Shown piece by piece: positions 1-7,131 of a stretch of DNA of 22,236 nucleotides. The translations under genes were made by a program, and so were the position numbers. The notes below the pieces were generated by a model that ran no database searches, was not told where the DNA came from, and saw only the letters and a list, made by a program, of their open reading frames with translations. This stretch comes from an uncultured Bacteroidales bacterium. Its GTDB lineage: Bacteria; Bacteroidota; Bacteroidia; Bacteroidales; P3. Where the stretch lies: NCBI GenBank assembly GCA_937901525.1, contig CALDHX010000007.1, positions 1-22,236 of the forward strand, in the 5' to 3' direction. The first letter of the stretch is position 1. Each line of letters begins with the position of its first letter.

Positions 1-45
1 GCACAAGACGATATGGTAAACAAGAATAAAAGAAAGAAGATTTAA
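1..45 (+). CDS. C-terminal end of an unidentified protein (5' truncated by window edge)
   Basis: Frame 1 is open from the first base for 14 codons and stops at TAA 43-45. The peptide ends in a basic tail (NKNKRKKI). The other two + strand frames stop within 27 bases. A perfect stem-loop terminator follows 28 bp later and is shared with the convergent gene on the minus strand, as expected if a real + strand gene ends here. The fragment is too short to assign a function. Confidence 0.45.
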   Translation, partial: AQDDMVNKNKRKKI

Positions 46-72
46 GACTTTAAAACAAAGAAAGCAAAAAAC

Positions 73-117
73 AAAACGCTCGTTTGTCAAAATAAAACAA
101 AGACTCACGAGCGTTTT
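73..117. terminator. Bidirectional intrinsic terminator between convergent genes
   Basis: An 11-bp perfect stem, AAAACGCTCGT (73-83) with ACGAGCGTTTT (107-117), encloses a 23-nt loop. It is flanked by T runs when read on + and by A/T-rich sequence when read on minus. It lies between the + strand gene ending at 45 and the minus-strand gene ending at 134, so it can serve both. Confidence 0.75.
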
Positions 118-133
118 TTTGTGTTTAAAGTTT

Positions 134-1075
134 TTATTCTACTTTAACTAAACGGAAGAATGCAGAAATTTCTTCTTGGTCAATAATCATTCTTACATTA
201 AATTCCTTTTCTTGCGGATAGTATCCATCTTTTTCGCAACGCAATATTATACGTACATCTCCCGAGTTCTCGTAACTAAGTCCACGAATGTCCAAAGATT
301 TTGTCGCTTCGTAAGGAGTTGTTTGCAAATACTTGTTGTTTGTACTTTTAACGCTTGGAGTTTTTGACACAACACGCCAAAAAACATCCGCTCCCGCAGG
401 ACGAGATTGCACATCCCAACGAACAATTGTACTTTCCAAAGCTGTATTGCCATATCCCTTAACTTGTTTGCTTTTTTGCTTTGCTTGTTGTTTCGGTGCA
501 CTGCTTTCTTTCAAGAACGGATCACTTTCTTTCAAGAGCGAAGCAATTTTATACCAATTTATCTTCTCTAAAGATTGTGTATATGCTTTATTCAAACATT
601 CGGAGTAGCTACTATTACTAACAGGTATCCAAACTGTAGTTTCTACAACTTGTTCAAATATTATTTTCCCTTCTCTGTTAGTTAATTTAATTTGAAACTC
701 GATACTCGCTCCATCTTCACTGGTATCACAATAGTGAAAAGATACATTTATCCTACTTAGTTCAATGGTTAAAGTGTGTTCATTTTCTCCGGTATCATCA
801 AATCCCATTGCTTTAATATAGTTTAATGTTGGCATAATAAAGCAAATAGAACTTGATAGCGACTGCCAACAGTCACCGTCTTTATTTTCTGTTGGCTCAA
901 TGTTAATATTTACTCCTTTTAAATTTTGAAATTGAACCTGTTGTGCACTACTTTCGATTTCAAAAGTTTCACAAGGTCTATTTTTCGTACGCATACGTTC
1001 ATTAATACCTTGTGCATAACAATTTGCAGATAACATTGGCATTAAGATAGCCAATAAACAAAATAATTTCTTCAT
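134..1075 (-). CDS. Exported protein of unknown function with C-terminal PEGA-like domain
   Basis: This is a protein of 313 residues. The open frame extends to a TTG at 1105, but the ATG at 1075 begins a clean signal peptide (MKKLFCLLAILMPMLSANC, cleavage probably after CYA), so I prefer 1075. The mature part starts near QGINERM. The middle contains several Cys residues (CETFE, DCWQ, SICF, HYCD, SECL) and no enzyme motif I recognise. A K/Q-rich linker precedes the last 95 or so residues, which resemble a PEGA-type beta-sandwich: WDVQSRPAGADVFW, then TTPYEA, then an alternating hydrophobic strand pattern to the end. PEGA-like domains usually sit on envelope proteins, but the role here is unknown. 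The gene stands alone between two terminators. It has a long 5' region with a strong promoter, a structured leader and a dyad array, so regulated expression is likely. Confidence 0.75.
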   Translation of the reverse strand: MKKLFCLLAILMPMLSANCYAQGINERMRTKNRPCETFEIESSAQQVQFQNLKGVNINIEPTENKDGDCWQSLSSSICFIMPTLNYIKAMGFDDTGENEHTLTIELSRINVSFHYCDTSEDGASIEFQIKLTNREGKIIFEQVVETTVWIPVSNSSYSECLNKAYTQSLEKINWYKIASLLKESDPFLKESSAPKQQAKQKSKQVKGYGNTALESTIVRWDVQSRPAGADVFWRVVSKTPSVKSTNNKYLQTTPYEATKSLDIRGLSYENSGDVRIILRCEKDGYYPQEKEFNVRMIIDQEEISAFFRLVKVE

Positions 1076-1150
1076 CTTTTTAAACTTTTTAATTTCTTTG
1101 CCCAAGTCCCAAATGGCGATTACTTATTTTCTTTCTTGACTTCAAGGCAT

Positions 1151-1295
1151 AAAAAAACGTGGGACTTTTTTCTTATCGATGTCTGAGGTCTTCGACTACC
1201 TAATCAACCAAATAAGATAAGCCCACGATATTACTCGTGAGCGTCTTAAACTTATTTTTTGGCTGATTGTTTGAAATTGTCGAAGTTTCAGACAT
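1151..1295 (-). ncRNA. Structured leader or small RNA with two mutually exclusive folds, one a terminator
   Basis: On the minus strand this stretch folds into a rod. The closing stem is ATGTCTGA (1295-1288) with TCAGACAT (1186-1179). It is followed by CTTCGAC/GTCGAAG (1285-1279 with 1196-1190), a 10x5 internal bubble, AATCAGCCAA/TTGGTTGATT (1268-1259 with 1211-1202) and an apical hairpin CACGA/TCGTG (1239-1235 with 1228-1224). One pair in the third helix (1263/1207) is G-U on the minus strand and an A/C mismatch on +, which favours minus. A competing hairpin pairs CGTGGGCTTATC (1227-1216) with GATAAG (1177-1172) and CCCACG (1163-1158), followed by seven T: a terminator. It could be a free 6S-like RNA or a cis-acting leader of the gene at 1075. 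I cannot tell which, nor assign an Rfam family. Confidence 0.6.
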
Positions 1296-1296
1296 C

Positions 1297-1304
1297 CAAA
1301 TATA
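1297..1304 (-). promoter_or_regulatory. Possible -7 element directly before the structured RNA
   Basis: The minus strand reads TATATTTG (1304-1297), matching the Bacteroidota -7 pattern TAnnTTTG. The closing stem of the RNA starts two bases later, at 1295. There is no TTTG at the matching -33 position, so this is weaker than the promoter at 1409-1439. Confidence 0.3.
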
Positions 1305-1408
1305 AGCAAAAACGCTTTTTATGTCGTATTAAAAATTAACTCAGTCTAATTATCTTTCTTTTTCTTTTACCATAGGCATAATTTTTCGTTATTTATCTTT
1401 TCAGAATA

Positions 1409-1439
1409 CAAAATTAAAACAAATTTCTTAAAGCACAAA
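1409..1439 (-). promoter_or_regulatory. Bacteroidota-type promoter for the structured leader and the gene at 1075
   Basis: The minus strand carries TTTG at 1439-1436 and TAATTTTG at 1416-1409, separated by exactly 19 bp. The same spacing occurs in the corA and tRNA-Leu promoters of this window. Transcription would start near 1403, giving a 5' untranslated region of about 330 nt that includes the structured element at 1151-1295. Confidence 0.65.
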
Positions 1440-1484
1440 TATTTTCTATTAAAAAGCTTTTAAACTCAAATGTGAAGAAAAAAA

Positions 1485-1572
1485 ATTACCTCGTTATGGT
1501 AATTGGATTACCCCTTTGTGGTAATTGGATTACCATAACGAGGTAATGCTTCTACCTCTAAGGGGTAAAAAA
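1485..1572. repeat. Four-unit 22-bp array of short dyads with complementary spacers
   Basis: Three units follow ATTACC-N7-GGTAAT-N3 at exactly 22-bp steps (1485, 1507, 1529). A degenerate fourth at 1551 reads TCTACC-N7-GGTAAA. The 7-nt spacers are TCGTTAT, CCTTTGT, ATAACGA and TCTAAGG. The first and third are exact reverse complements, which makes a 19-bp perfect inverted repeat between 1485-1503 and 1529-1547. The second and fourth are complementary at 5 of 7 positions. The array ends 45 bp upstream of the -33 element of the promoter at 1409-1439. It could be a regulator-binding array or a structured RNA/DNA element. Confidence 0.8.
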
Positions 1573-1634
1573 ATAAATCAAAGAAAAAAAGAAATAAATC
1601 AAAGAAAAATTTGAAAAAAGTAAAGAAAAAAAAT
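1570..1634. other. A-rich spacer with repeated TCAAAGAAA
   Basis: This is low-complexity polypurine sequence containing AATCAAAGAAA twice and similar variants, lying between the 22-bp array and the terminator of the upstream gene. Nothing in it reads as a gene. The same TCAAAGAAA word appears in the corA/pgk intergenic region. Confidence 0.5.
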
Positions 1635-1691
1635 AAAAAATCAAAGACTTTTTTTGCGTTTTTAAGGCTAAGAAAAAGTCTTTGATTTTTT
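1635..1691 (-). terminator. Strong intrinsic terminator of the corA-to-arginase unit
   Basis: A 19-bp perfect stem, 1635-1653 with 1673-1691, encloses a 19-nt loop. The core is ATCAAAGAC/GTCTTTGAT extended by A and T runs on both sides. It begins 26 bp after the stop codon of the minus-strand gene ending at 1718. Confidence 0.8.
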
Positions 1692-1717
1692 TATTAATTA
1701 TTGTGTTTGAACTAACT

Positions 1718-2857
1718 TTATAAGTTCAATTTATTGTAGGCTATTATCCAGCGATCGGGGATTCTATTCTCCATTGCTGATTTGTAATCATTGTATGTGC
1801 AAGGTACAAGGTAGTGTCTTATGTATTTTTGTTGTGTTTCTGTGTTGCAACTTATTTGCATCCACCAGCGTTCGCTTTTTTTGCTTTTGTAAAACACTAT
1901 TGTGTCTTCGTTTTCCATTATTACGTTGAAGCGATAGTAGTTATTTAGGTCTTTGTATGGGAAATCGTTTTTTCTCCATAGGTATCCGTCAATGAAATAC
2001 CATAAGGCGTGAGATATTAACTTTGCTGTGCGGGAGTTAATATCATCTTTTTCGTTGTAATTGAATAGTCCTAATGAGGTTAATTTATCGCTCATTCCTG
2101 CAAAGTGAATGAGTTTGCAAAATTCTTCGCCATATAATCCGTGTGGTGAATCACTGCTTGGTGCATCGCTTGCTCTTATTGCGTTAATGTCGGCAATTAG
2201 CATATCGCAATTGCGTATTAGAGGTTCGGCATCTTCTATTTTGCTTTGTATTTCGCCTAATCGGTAAGCTTCAAAGCGAATATCTTGTAGGAGTTGCAAT
2301 ACATTTGGCTCTACGAAATAGGATTGATAGGCAAGGTGTGTGTAATTGAATAGGTAATTAGGGTCGGAGCAGAATATGTGAGAGAGATAGTTGTCGTTTT
2401 TGGCTTCTTTCTCTAAGTCTTTTATGTCTATGCGTGAGTCTATGTTGAGTATGTTTATTATTTGTCCTATTTGTTCGTATCCTTTGTAGATTCCTATTGA
2501 GTTGTCATTGTTTCCGCCTATTACAATGGGAATTATTTTGTGTTGAAACAAGAATGCACATACTTCTCCTATGGCAAAATATGTGTCTTTTGGAGTTTGT
2601 CCTTCTTTTATGTTGCCAAAGTCTATTATTTTAAGGGTTGTGTTGTGTTGTTTTAGTTTGTAGAATTCTTTTCTTATGGTATCGGCTCCGGAATTTTCTC
2701 CTACGCCAATTATTGCCATATCTGCATCAAGGTCTGCTGTGCTTATGTTGTTTAGATTGCTGTTGCAAAGTATGTTATTGCTTATTGAGCTTTCTTGATT
2801 TGTGATTAGTCCTAATTTTGATACGTCTATTTTGTCAAATAAATCTAATATATCCAT
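1718..2857 (-). CDS. Arginase/formimidoylglutamase-fold protein with degenerate metal site
   Basis: This 379-residue protein has the ureohydrolase fold order. A GG loop at 114-118 reads GGNND where active enzymes have GG(D/G)H(D/S). A DSRID segment at 140-144 stands where DAHxD is usual. DINAIRASDAP at 223-233 stands where the conserved DxDxxDP loop lies. Several His and Asp ligands of the binuclear Mn site are therefore missing. Bacteroidota encode a conserved group of such proteins, usually labelled formimidoylglutamase or arginase family and lacking the His ligands. They may be non-catalytic or use another chemistry. The gene is the last of its unit, 4 bp after the murA stop, and is followed by a strong terminator. 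No histidine-degradation gene is nearby, so a role as HutG is doubtful. The last 85 or so residues go beyond the core fold and include an aromatic patch (SERWWMQI). Confidence 0.8.
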   Translation of the reverse strand: MDILDLFDKIDVSKLGLITNQESSISNNILCNSNLNNISTADLDADMAIIGVGENSGADTIRKEFYKLKQHNTTLKIIDFGNIKEGQTPKDTYFAIGEVCAFLFQHKIIPIVIGGNNDNSIGIYKGYEQIGQIINILNIDSRIDIKDLEKEAKNDNYLSHIFCSDPNYLFNYTHLAYQSYFVEPNVLQLLQDIRFEAYRLGEIQSKIEDAEPLIRNCDMLIADINAIRASDAPSSDSPHGLYGEEFCKLIHFAGMSDKLTSLGLFNYNEKDDINSRTAKLISHALWYFIDGYLWRKNDFPYKDLNNYYRFNVIMENEDTIVFYKSKKSERWWMQISCNTETQQKYIRHYLVPCTYNDYKSAMENRIPDRWIIAYNKLNL

Positions 2858-2861
2858 TGTT

Positions 2862-4166
2862 TTATAATCTTCTTATTTTTGCTCCTAAGTTATTTAATCT
2901 TATGTCTATGTCTTGATAGCCTCTGTCTATTTGTTCAATGTTGTCTATTATGCTTGTGCCTTCTGCGGAAAGGGCTGCTATCAATAAAGCTACGCCTGCT
3001 CTAATGTCAGGTGAGGTCATTCTAACTCCTTTTAATGGATATTTTCTTTCGCTTCCGATTACTGTTGCACGATGTGGGTCGCAAAGAATGATTTGTGCGC
3101 CCATGTCAATTAGTTTGTCGACAAAGAATAATCGACTCTCGAACATTTTTTGGTGAATCAATACACTGCCTTTTGCTTGTGTGGCAACTACTAAGGCAAT
3201 AGAGATAAGGTCGGGAGTAAATCCTGGCCAAGGTGCGTCAGATATAGTCATAATTGAGCCGTCCATGAATTTCTCAACTTCATATATCTCTTGTTTTGGA
3301 ATAAATATGTCGTCTCCTTTTTTTTCTATTGCTATTCCTAAGCGGCGAAATACTTCTGGGATTATTCCTAAGTGTTGGTATTCTACATCTTTTATTGTAA
3401 TGGAGGATTGTGTCATTGCGGCCATTCCAATGAAAGATCCAACTTCAATCATATCGGGAAGTAATCTATGAGTGCAACCTCCTAAGGAATCAACTCCTTC
3501 GATTGTTAATAGGTTTGAGCCAATTCCTTGTATTTTTGCACCCATTGAATTGAGCATTTTGCATAGTTGCAATAGGTAAGGCTCGCAAGCTGCATTGAAA
3601 ATAGTGGTTTTGCCTTTTGCCATCACGGCTGCCATTACGATGTTGGCTGTTCCTGTTACGGAGGCTTCGTCTAAAAGCATATAACAGCCTGTTAGTTTGT
3701 CGCCTTTTACGTGATAGGCCTTTGTGTCAAAGTCATAAGAGAAGTTTGCTCCGAGTTTTTCAAATCCTGTGAAGTGAGTGTCTAATCTTCTTCTTCCTAT
3801 TTTGTCTCCACCTGGCGTTGGAATGTATGCTTCTTTGAATCTTGCAAGCATAGGTCCTACAAGCATAATGGAACCTCTTAGAGATGCTGCCATTTGAGAG
3901 TAACGTTCGGTGTAAATTCTGCTAATATCTACTCTGTTTGCTTGAAAACTATAAGATTCTTTGCCTAATTTGTTTACTTTTACACCAAGATATTCTAATA
4001 ATTCTATGAGTTTATTTACATCTCTAATGTTTGGTATATTGTTTATTGTGATTTCTTCATCGCTTAGAAGGGTCGCACAGATGACTTGCAAAGCTTCGTT
4101 CTTTGCACCTTGTGGAATTATTTCTCCACTTAAAGGTTGTCCGCCTATTATTTCAAAAGAGCTCAT
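2862..4166 (-). CDS. murA: UDP-N-acetylglucosamine 1-carboxyvinyltransferase (MurA)
   Basis: MurA transfers enolpyruvate from phosphoenolpyruvate to UDP-GlcNAc, the first committed step of peptidoglycan synthesis in the cytoplasm. The 434 residues match the usual length. Conserved features are the K22-N23 pair (GAKNEAL), the loop PTPGGDKIGRRRLDTH (116-131), PWPGFTPDL (the catalytic Asp region) and a late PDIRAGVALLIAAL containing the PEP-binding Arg. The loop residue that is Cys115 in the E. coli enzyme is Asp121 here. Asp at this place keeps activity but blocks alkylation by fosfomycin in characterised Cys-to-Asp enzymes, so intrinsic target-level resistance is expected. The ATG at 4166 lies 11 bp after the DUF4290 stop, and the next gene starts 4 bp after this stop, so the genes are co-transcribed. 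Confidence 0.95.
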   Translation of the reverse strand: MSSFEIIGGQPLSGEIIPQGAKNEALQVICATLLSDEEITINNIPNIRDVNKLIELLEYLGVKVNKLGKESYSFQANRVDISRIYTERYSQMAASLRGSIMLVGPMLARFKEAYIPTPGGDKIGRRRLDTHFTGFEKLGANFSYDFDTKAYHVKGDKLTGCYMLLDEASVTGTANIVMAAVMAKGKTTIFNAACEPYLLQLCKMLNSMGAKIQGIGSNLLTIEGVDSLGGCTHRLLPDMIEVGSFIGMAAMTQSSITIKDVEYQHLGIIPEVFRRLGIAIEKKGDDIFIPKQEIYEVEKFMDGSIMTISDAPWPGFTPDLISIALVVATQAKGSVLIHQKMFESRLFFVDKLIDMGAQIILCDPHRATVIGSERKYPLKGVRMTSPDIRAGVALLIAALSAEGTSIIDNIEQIDRGYQDIDIRLNNLGAKIRRL

Positions 4167-4177
4167 AATTTATAGAT

Positions 4178-4816
4178 TTAATTTTTCTTTTGATATTTAT
4201 TTCTGTTATTATTATTTTGCTTTTGTTTTTGGTTTGTTTTCTTTTTTTGGTTGTTTTGATTGTTTCCAAGTAGTTTCTTTGTGCTGTGAAGTTTGAAATC
4301 TTCTTGTAGTTTTAGTTGTCCGTGAGAAAGTTCTTCAAAGTGTTGAAGTATCATGGCATCATCACAACTATTGATGTTCCATTGTAGGTAAGATTTTTTT
4401 AGTTGTTGGGCTATCATCTCTATTAAGGCTTGTTTTTCTTCTCCTTCTTCCATTTCTATAACCTTATCTATCATATTTTCTATGTTCTTACCGTATGGAC
4501 GAAAGCGTATCTTAGAATTTTTATATTCTATCTTGTCTGGTTTTGCGTTTTGTTCCTCTGGTTTTGGCTTTTCGTAAGGTGAATCAACATCTAATTTGTA
4601 ATCTGCCATTATATGCAAGTGATCCCATAATGTTCTTTTGTAATCTGCAAGTTCTTTGCTGTTTGGGTTTACTTGCGACATGGTGTTTATTATGATGTTT
4701 GCATAAACGTTGCGTTTTTCTTTGTCTTCGATAGTTAAAGCGTAATCTACCATTTTTTGTAAATTACGTCCATATTCTGGGATTTCTAATTTTTTGCGTT
4801 TAATGTTATATTCCAT
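4178..4816 (-). CDS. DUF4290 family protein
   Basis: This is a cytoplasmic protein of 212 residues without signal peptide or membrane segment. The N-terminal part (MEYNIKRKKLEIPEYGRNLQKMVDYAL) and the repeat-like second half (IRFRPYGKNIENMIDKVIEME) match the DUF4290 family, which is restricted to Bacteroidota and has no established function. The two halves look alike (EYGRNLQKMVDYAL and PYGKNIENMIDKVI), which suggests an internal duplication of a helical unit. The last 30 or so residues are almost entirely N, K and Q, a basic disordered tail that could contact nucleic acid. The start lies 2 bp after the helicase stop and murA follows at 11 bp. The constant company of a repair helicase and murA is suggestive but does not define a role. 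Confidence 0.8.
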   Translation of the reverse strand: MEYNIKRKKLEIPEYGRNLQKMVDYALTIEDKEKRNVYANIIINTMSQVNPNSKELADYKRTLWDHLHIMADYKLDVDSPYEKPKPEEQNAKPDKIEYKNSKIRFRPYGKNIENMIDKVIEMEEGEEKQALIEMIAQQLKKSYLQWNINSCDDAMILQHFEELSHGQLKLQEDFKLHSTKKLLGNNQNNQKKKTNQKQKQNNNNRNKYQKKN

Positions 4817-4818
4817 TC

Positions 4819-7119
4819 TTATTTTATTTGTTTTAACTTGGCAAATTTTAGAACAAGTACTTTTGTTCCTTCTCTTAAAAAATCAACTGTGGCTCTTTTG
4901 TCATTGAAACTGTTGTCTATATTTACTACAATGCCTTTTCCAAATTTGTCGTGAAAGACTTGCATTCCTGTTTCAAGCTCATCAGGGTTGATTAACTCTG
5001 CATTGTTTATGCTACTATTTGATTGCCTTGTTATTATGTTATCTTTTAAACTTGTTATTGGTAATTTCTTTTTTTCTTTTCTTACAAAGGAGGTTGTGTT
5101 TGAGCTAAACTCTGGTAGTTGTTTCTTGCGAATAAGACCGCTGTCAAGGTATTTATTGTCTATTTCATTAATAAAACGACTCTTTTCTGAGAAAATAATT
5201 TGTCCATATTTATATCTCATACTTGCAGCTGTAAGAGTTAGAGTGAGTTTTGCACGAGTCATTGCAACATAGAAAAGTCTGCGCTCTTCTTCTGTTTCTT
5301 TTTTTGAGGTTAATGAAAGGGTGGAAGGGAAAAGGTTTTCTTCCATTCCAACGATAAATACGTTGTCAAATTCCAATCCTTTTGAAGAGTGAATTGTCAT
5401 TAAGGCAACGCAGTTTAAATTATCTTCCATAGTGTCGGTTTCACTGAAAAGAGAAATTTGTTGTAAGAAAACATCTAACGATTTGTTGTTTGTAGCGATT
5501 TCTTCTCCTGTTGCTTCGTCTAAAATTGACTCTTGCTCATTTTCAATAAAGGATTGAAGTGAGTTTACTAATTCTTCTATGTTGTTTATTCTGTCTAAAT
5601 TCTCTGCGGTATTGTCTTCTTTTAGGGCTTCTTTGATTCTGCAAGTGCGAACTATTTCTTCTCCTAATTCAAAGGCGTCTTTATTATAGAGATTTGCACT
5701 AAATGCTTTGATGTAGTCGCAAAAGGCAAGAAGTTTGTTTTGAGTAGAAGAATTGATGTTATATGTGCTTAAATTTATTTGATAAATTGTTTCAAAAAAT
5801 GATAGGTTATTCTCTGCCGCTGCTATCTTTAAACGTGAAAGAGTTGTTTGTCCTATTCCACGAGAAGGATAGTTTATTATTCTTTCAAAGGCTTCATCGT
5901 CCTTATTATTGACTACTAATCTGAAATATGCTAAAACGTTTTTGATTTCGGCACGTGAGTAGAAAGAAATGCCTCCATATATTTTATAAGGAATGTTTTT
6001 TAGTCTTAAAGCGTCTTCAAAGGCACGTGATTGAGAGTTTGTACGGTATAGGATTGCGTAATTTCCGTAGTTTTTTTCTTCTTCTAATGATATTCTCTCT
6101 CTTATTTTGTTGCAAACGTATTCTGCTTCTTCTCTGTCGGAGTTTAATGATTTAAAGACTATTTTTTCTCCTTCTGGATTTGAGGTCCAAATAGTTTTTT
6201 TGATTTGTTCTATGTTTTTGTCAATAACAGAATTTGCTGCATTTACAATGTTTGAGACTGAACGATAGTTTTGTTCGAGTTTAAATGTGTAAGCATCGGG
6301 ATAGTCTTTCTTGAAATTTAATATGTTTTGAATGTTTGCTCCACGAAAGGCGTAAATACTTTGTGCATCATCACCTACAACACAAATGTTTTTGTATTTT
6401 GAGGCTAATATTTTGATTATAGCGTATTGAGCTTGATTTGTGTCTTGATACTCATCGACTAAGATATATTTAAAGCGACGTTGATATTTTTCTGCTACAT
6501 CAGGACAAGTGCAAAGTAGGGTGTAGGTGTTGAAAAGTAGGTCATCGAAATCCATTGCCATGTTTTTTCTTAGTCTTGCATTGTATTCGTGGAATATTCT
6601 TCCGATTTCTGGCTTTCCTGCAATGGTGTCTTCTGTTAAGTAAGTGTTGTCGGATAGGTATTCTTCGGAAGAGATGAGACGACTCTTTGCTTTTGAAATT
6701 CGATCTAATACAAAGGAAGAATTATATACTTTTTCGTCTAATGATAATTCTTTAACTATATTTTTTATTAGTGATTTGCTGTCGGAGGTGTCGTAGACTG
6801 AGAAACTTTTTATGTAGCCTATTCTTTCGCATTCTATTCTTAATATTCTCATAAATACGGAATGGAATGTTCCCATCATGATTCCTTTTGATCTGTCGCC
6901 TATTAAAGAAACTATTCTTTCGTCCATTTCTTTTGCGGCTTTGTTTGTAAAGGTCAAAACCATGATAGAATATGGTGAAGCACCTTTTTCTAATAAATGT
7001 GCTACCCTATAAGTAAGTGTTCGCGTTTTTCCTGAACCTGCTCCTGCAATAATCATCACTGCTCCTTCGGTTTGAGCAGCGGCTTGTCGTTGTTCTTGAT
7101 TTAATCCGTCTAATAGCAT
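4819..7119 (-). CDS. UvrD/PcrA-type 3'-5' DNA helicase
   Basis: This is a superfamily 1A helicase of 766 residues acting in DNA repair and in removing proteins from DNA. The motifs run in order: Q-motif LNQEQRQAA (6-14), Walker A GAGSGKT (26-32), TFTNKAAKEM (56-65), GTFHS (83-87), Walker B DEYQD (222-226), GDDAQSIYAFRGA (249-261), EQNYRS, TIHSSKGLEFD and VAMTRAK. The C-terminal 50 residues contain GMQVFHDKFGKGIV, the Tudor-like tail of PcrA/UvrD proteins that binds RNA polymerase. The protein is slightly longer than E. coli UvrD. It starts 12 bp after the CPBP gene stop and ends 2 bp before the DUF4290 start. Whether uvrD or pcrA is the better name cannot be decided here. Confidence 0.93.
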   Translation of the reverse strand: MLLDGLNQEQRQAAAQTEGAVMIIAGAGSGKTRTLTYRVAHLLEKGASPYSIMVLTFTNKAAKEMDERIVSLIGDRSKGIMMGTFHSVFMRILRIECERIGYIKSFSVYDTSDSKSLIKNIVKELSLDEKVYNSSFVLDRISKAKSRLISSEEYLSDNTYLTEDTIAGKPEIGRIFHEYNARLRKNMAMDFDDLLFNTYTLLCTCPDVAEKYQRRFKYILVDEYQDTNQAQYAIIKILASKYKNICVVGDDAQSIYAFRGANIQNILNFKKDYPDAYTFKLEQNYRSVSNIVNAANSVIDKNIEQIKKTIWTSNPEGEKIVFKSLNSDREEAEYVCNKIRERISLEEEKNYGNYAILYRTNSQSRAFEDALRLKNIPYKIYGGISFYSRAEIKNVLAYFRLVVNNKDDEAFERIINYPSRGIGQTTLSRLKIAAAENNLSFFETIYQINLSTYNINSSTQNKLLAFCDYIKAFSANLYNKDAFELGEEIVRTCRIKEALKEDNTAENLDRINNIEELVNSLQSFIENEQESILDEATGEEIATNNKSLDVFLQQISLFSETDTMEDNLNCVALMTIHSSKGLEFDNVFIVGMEENLFPSTLSLTSKKETEEERRLFYVAMTRAKLTLTLTAASMRYKYGQIIFSEKSRFINEIDNKYLDSGLIRKKQLPEFSSNTTSFVRKEKKKLPITSLKDNIITRQSNSSINNAELINPDELETGMQVFHDKFGKGIVVNIDNSFNDKRATVDFLREGTKVLVLKFAKLKQIK

Positions 7120-7131
7120 TATTGAGACTGC

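Noticed and set aside
1076..1105. Upstream TTG start for the PEGA-like protein
   Set aside because: The ATG at 1075 starts a standard signal peptide; the extra ten residues would put a charged stretch in front of it.
1350..1379. A 9-codon leader peptide (MPMVKEKER) in the 5' region of the gene at 1075
   Set aside because: It lies shortly after the predicted transcription start but has no run of a single amino acid, no ribosome site and no overlap with the switch structure. Too short to call.
1485..1572. A short CRISPR-like array
   Set aside because: The repeats are only 6+6 bp dyads with 7-nt spacers, the spacers are mutually complementary, and there are no cas genes.
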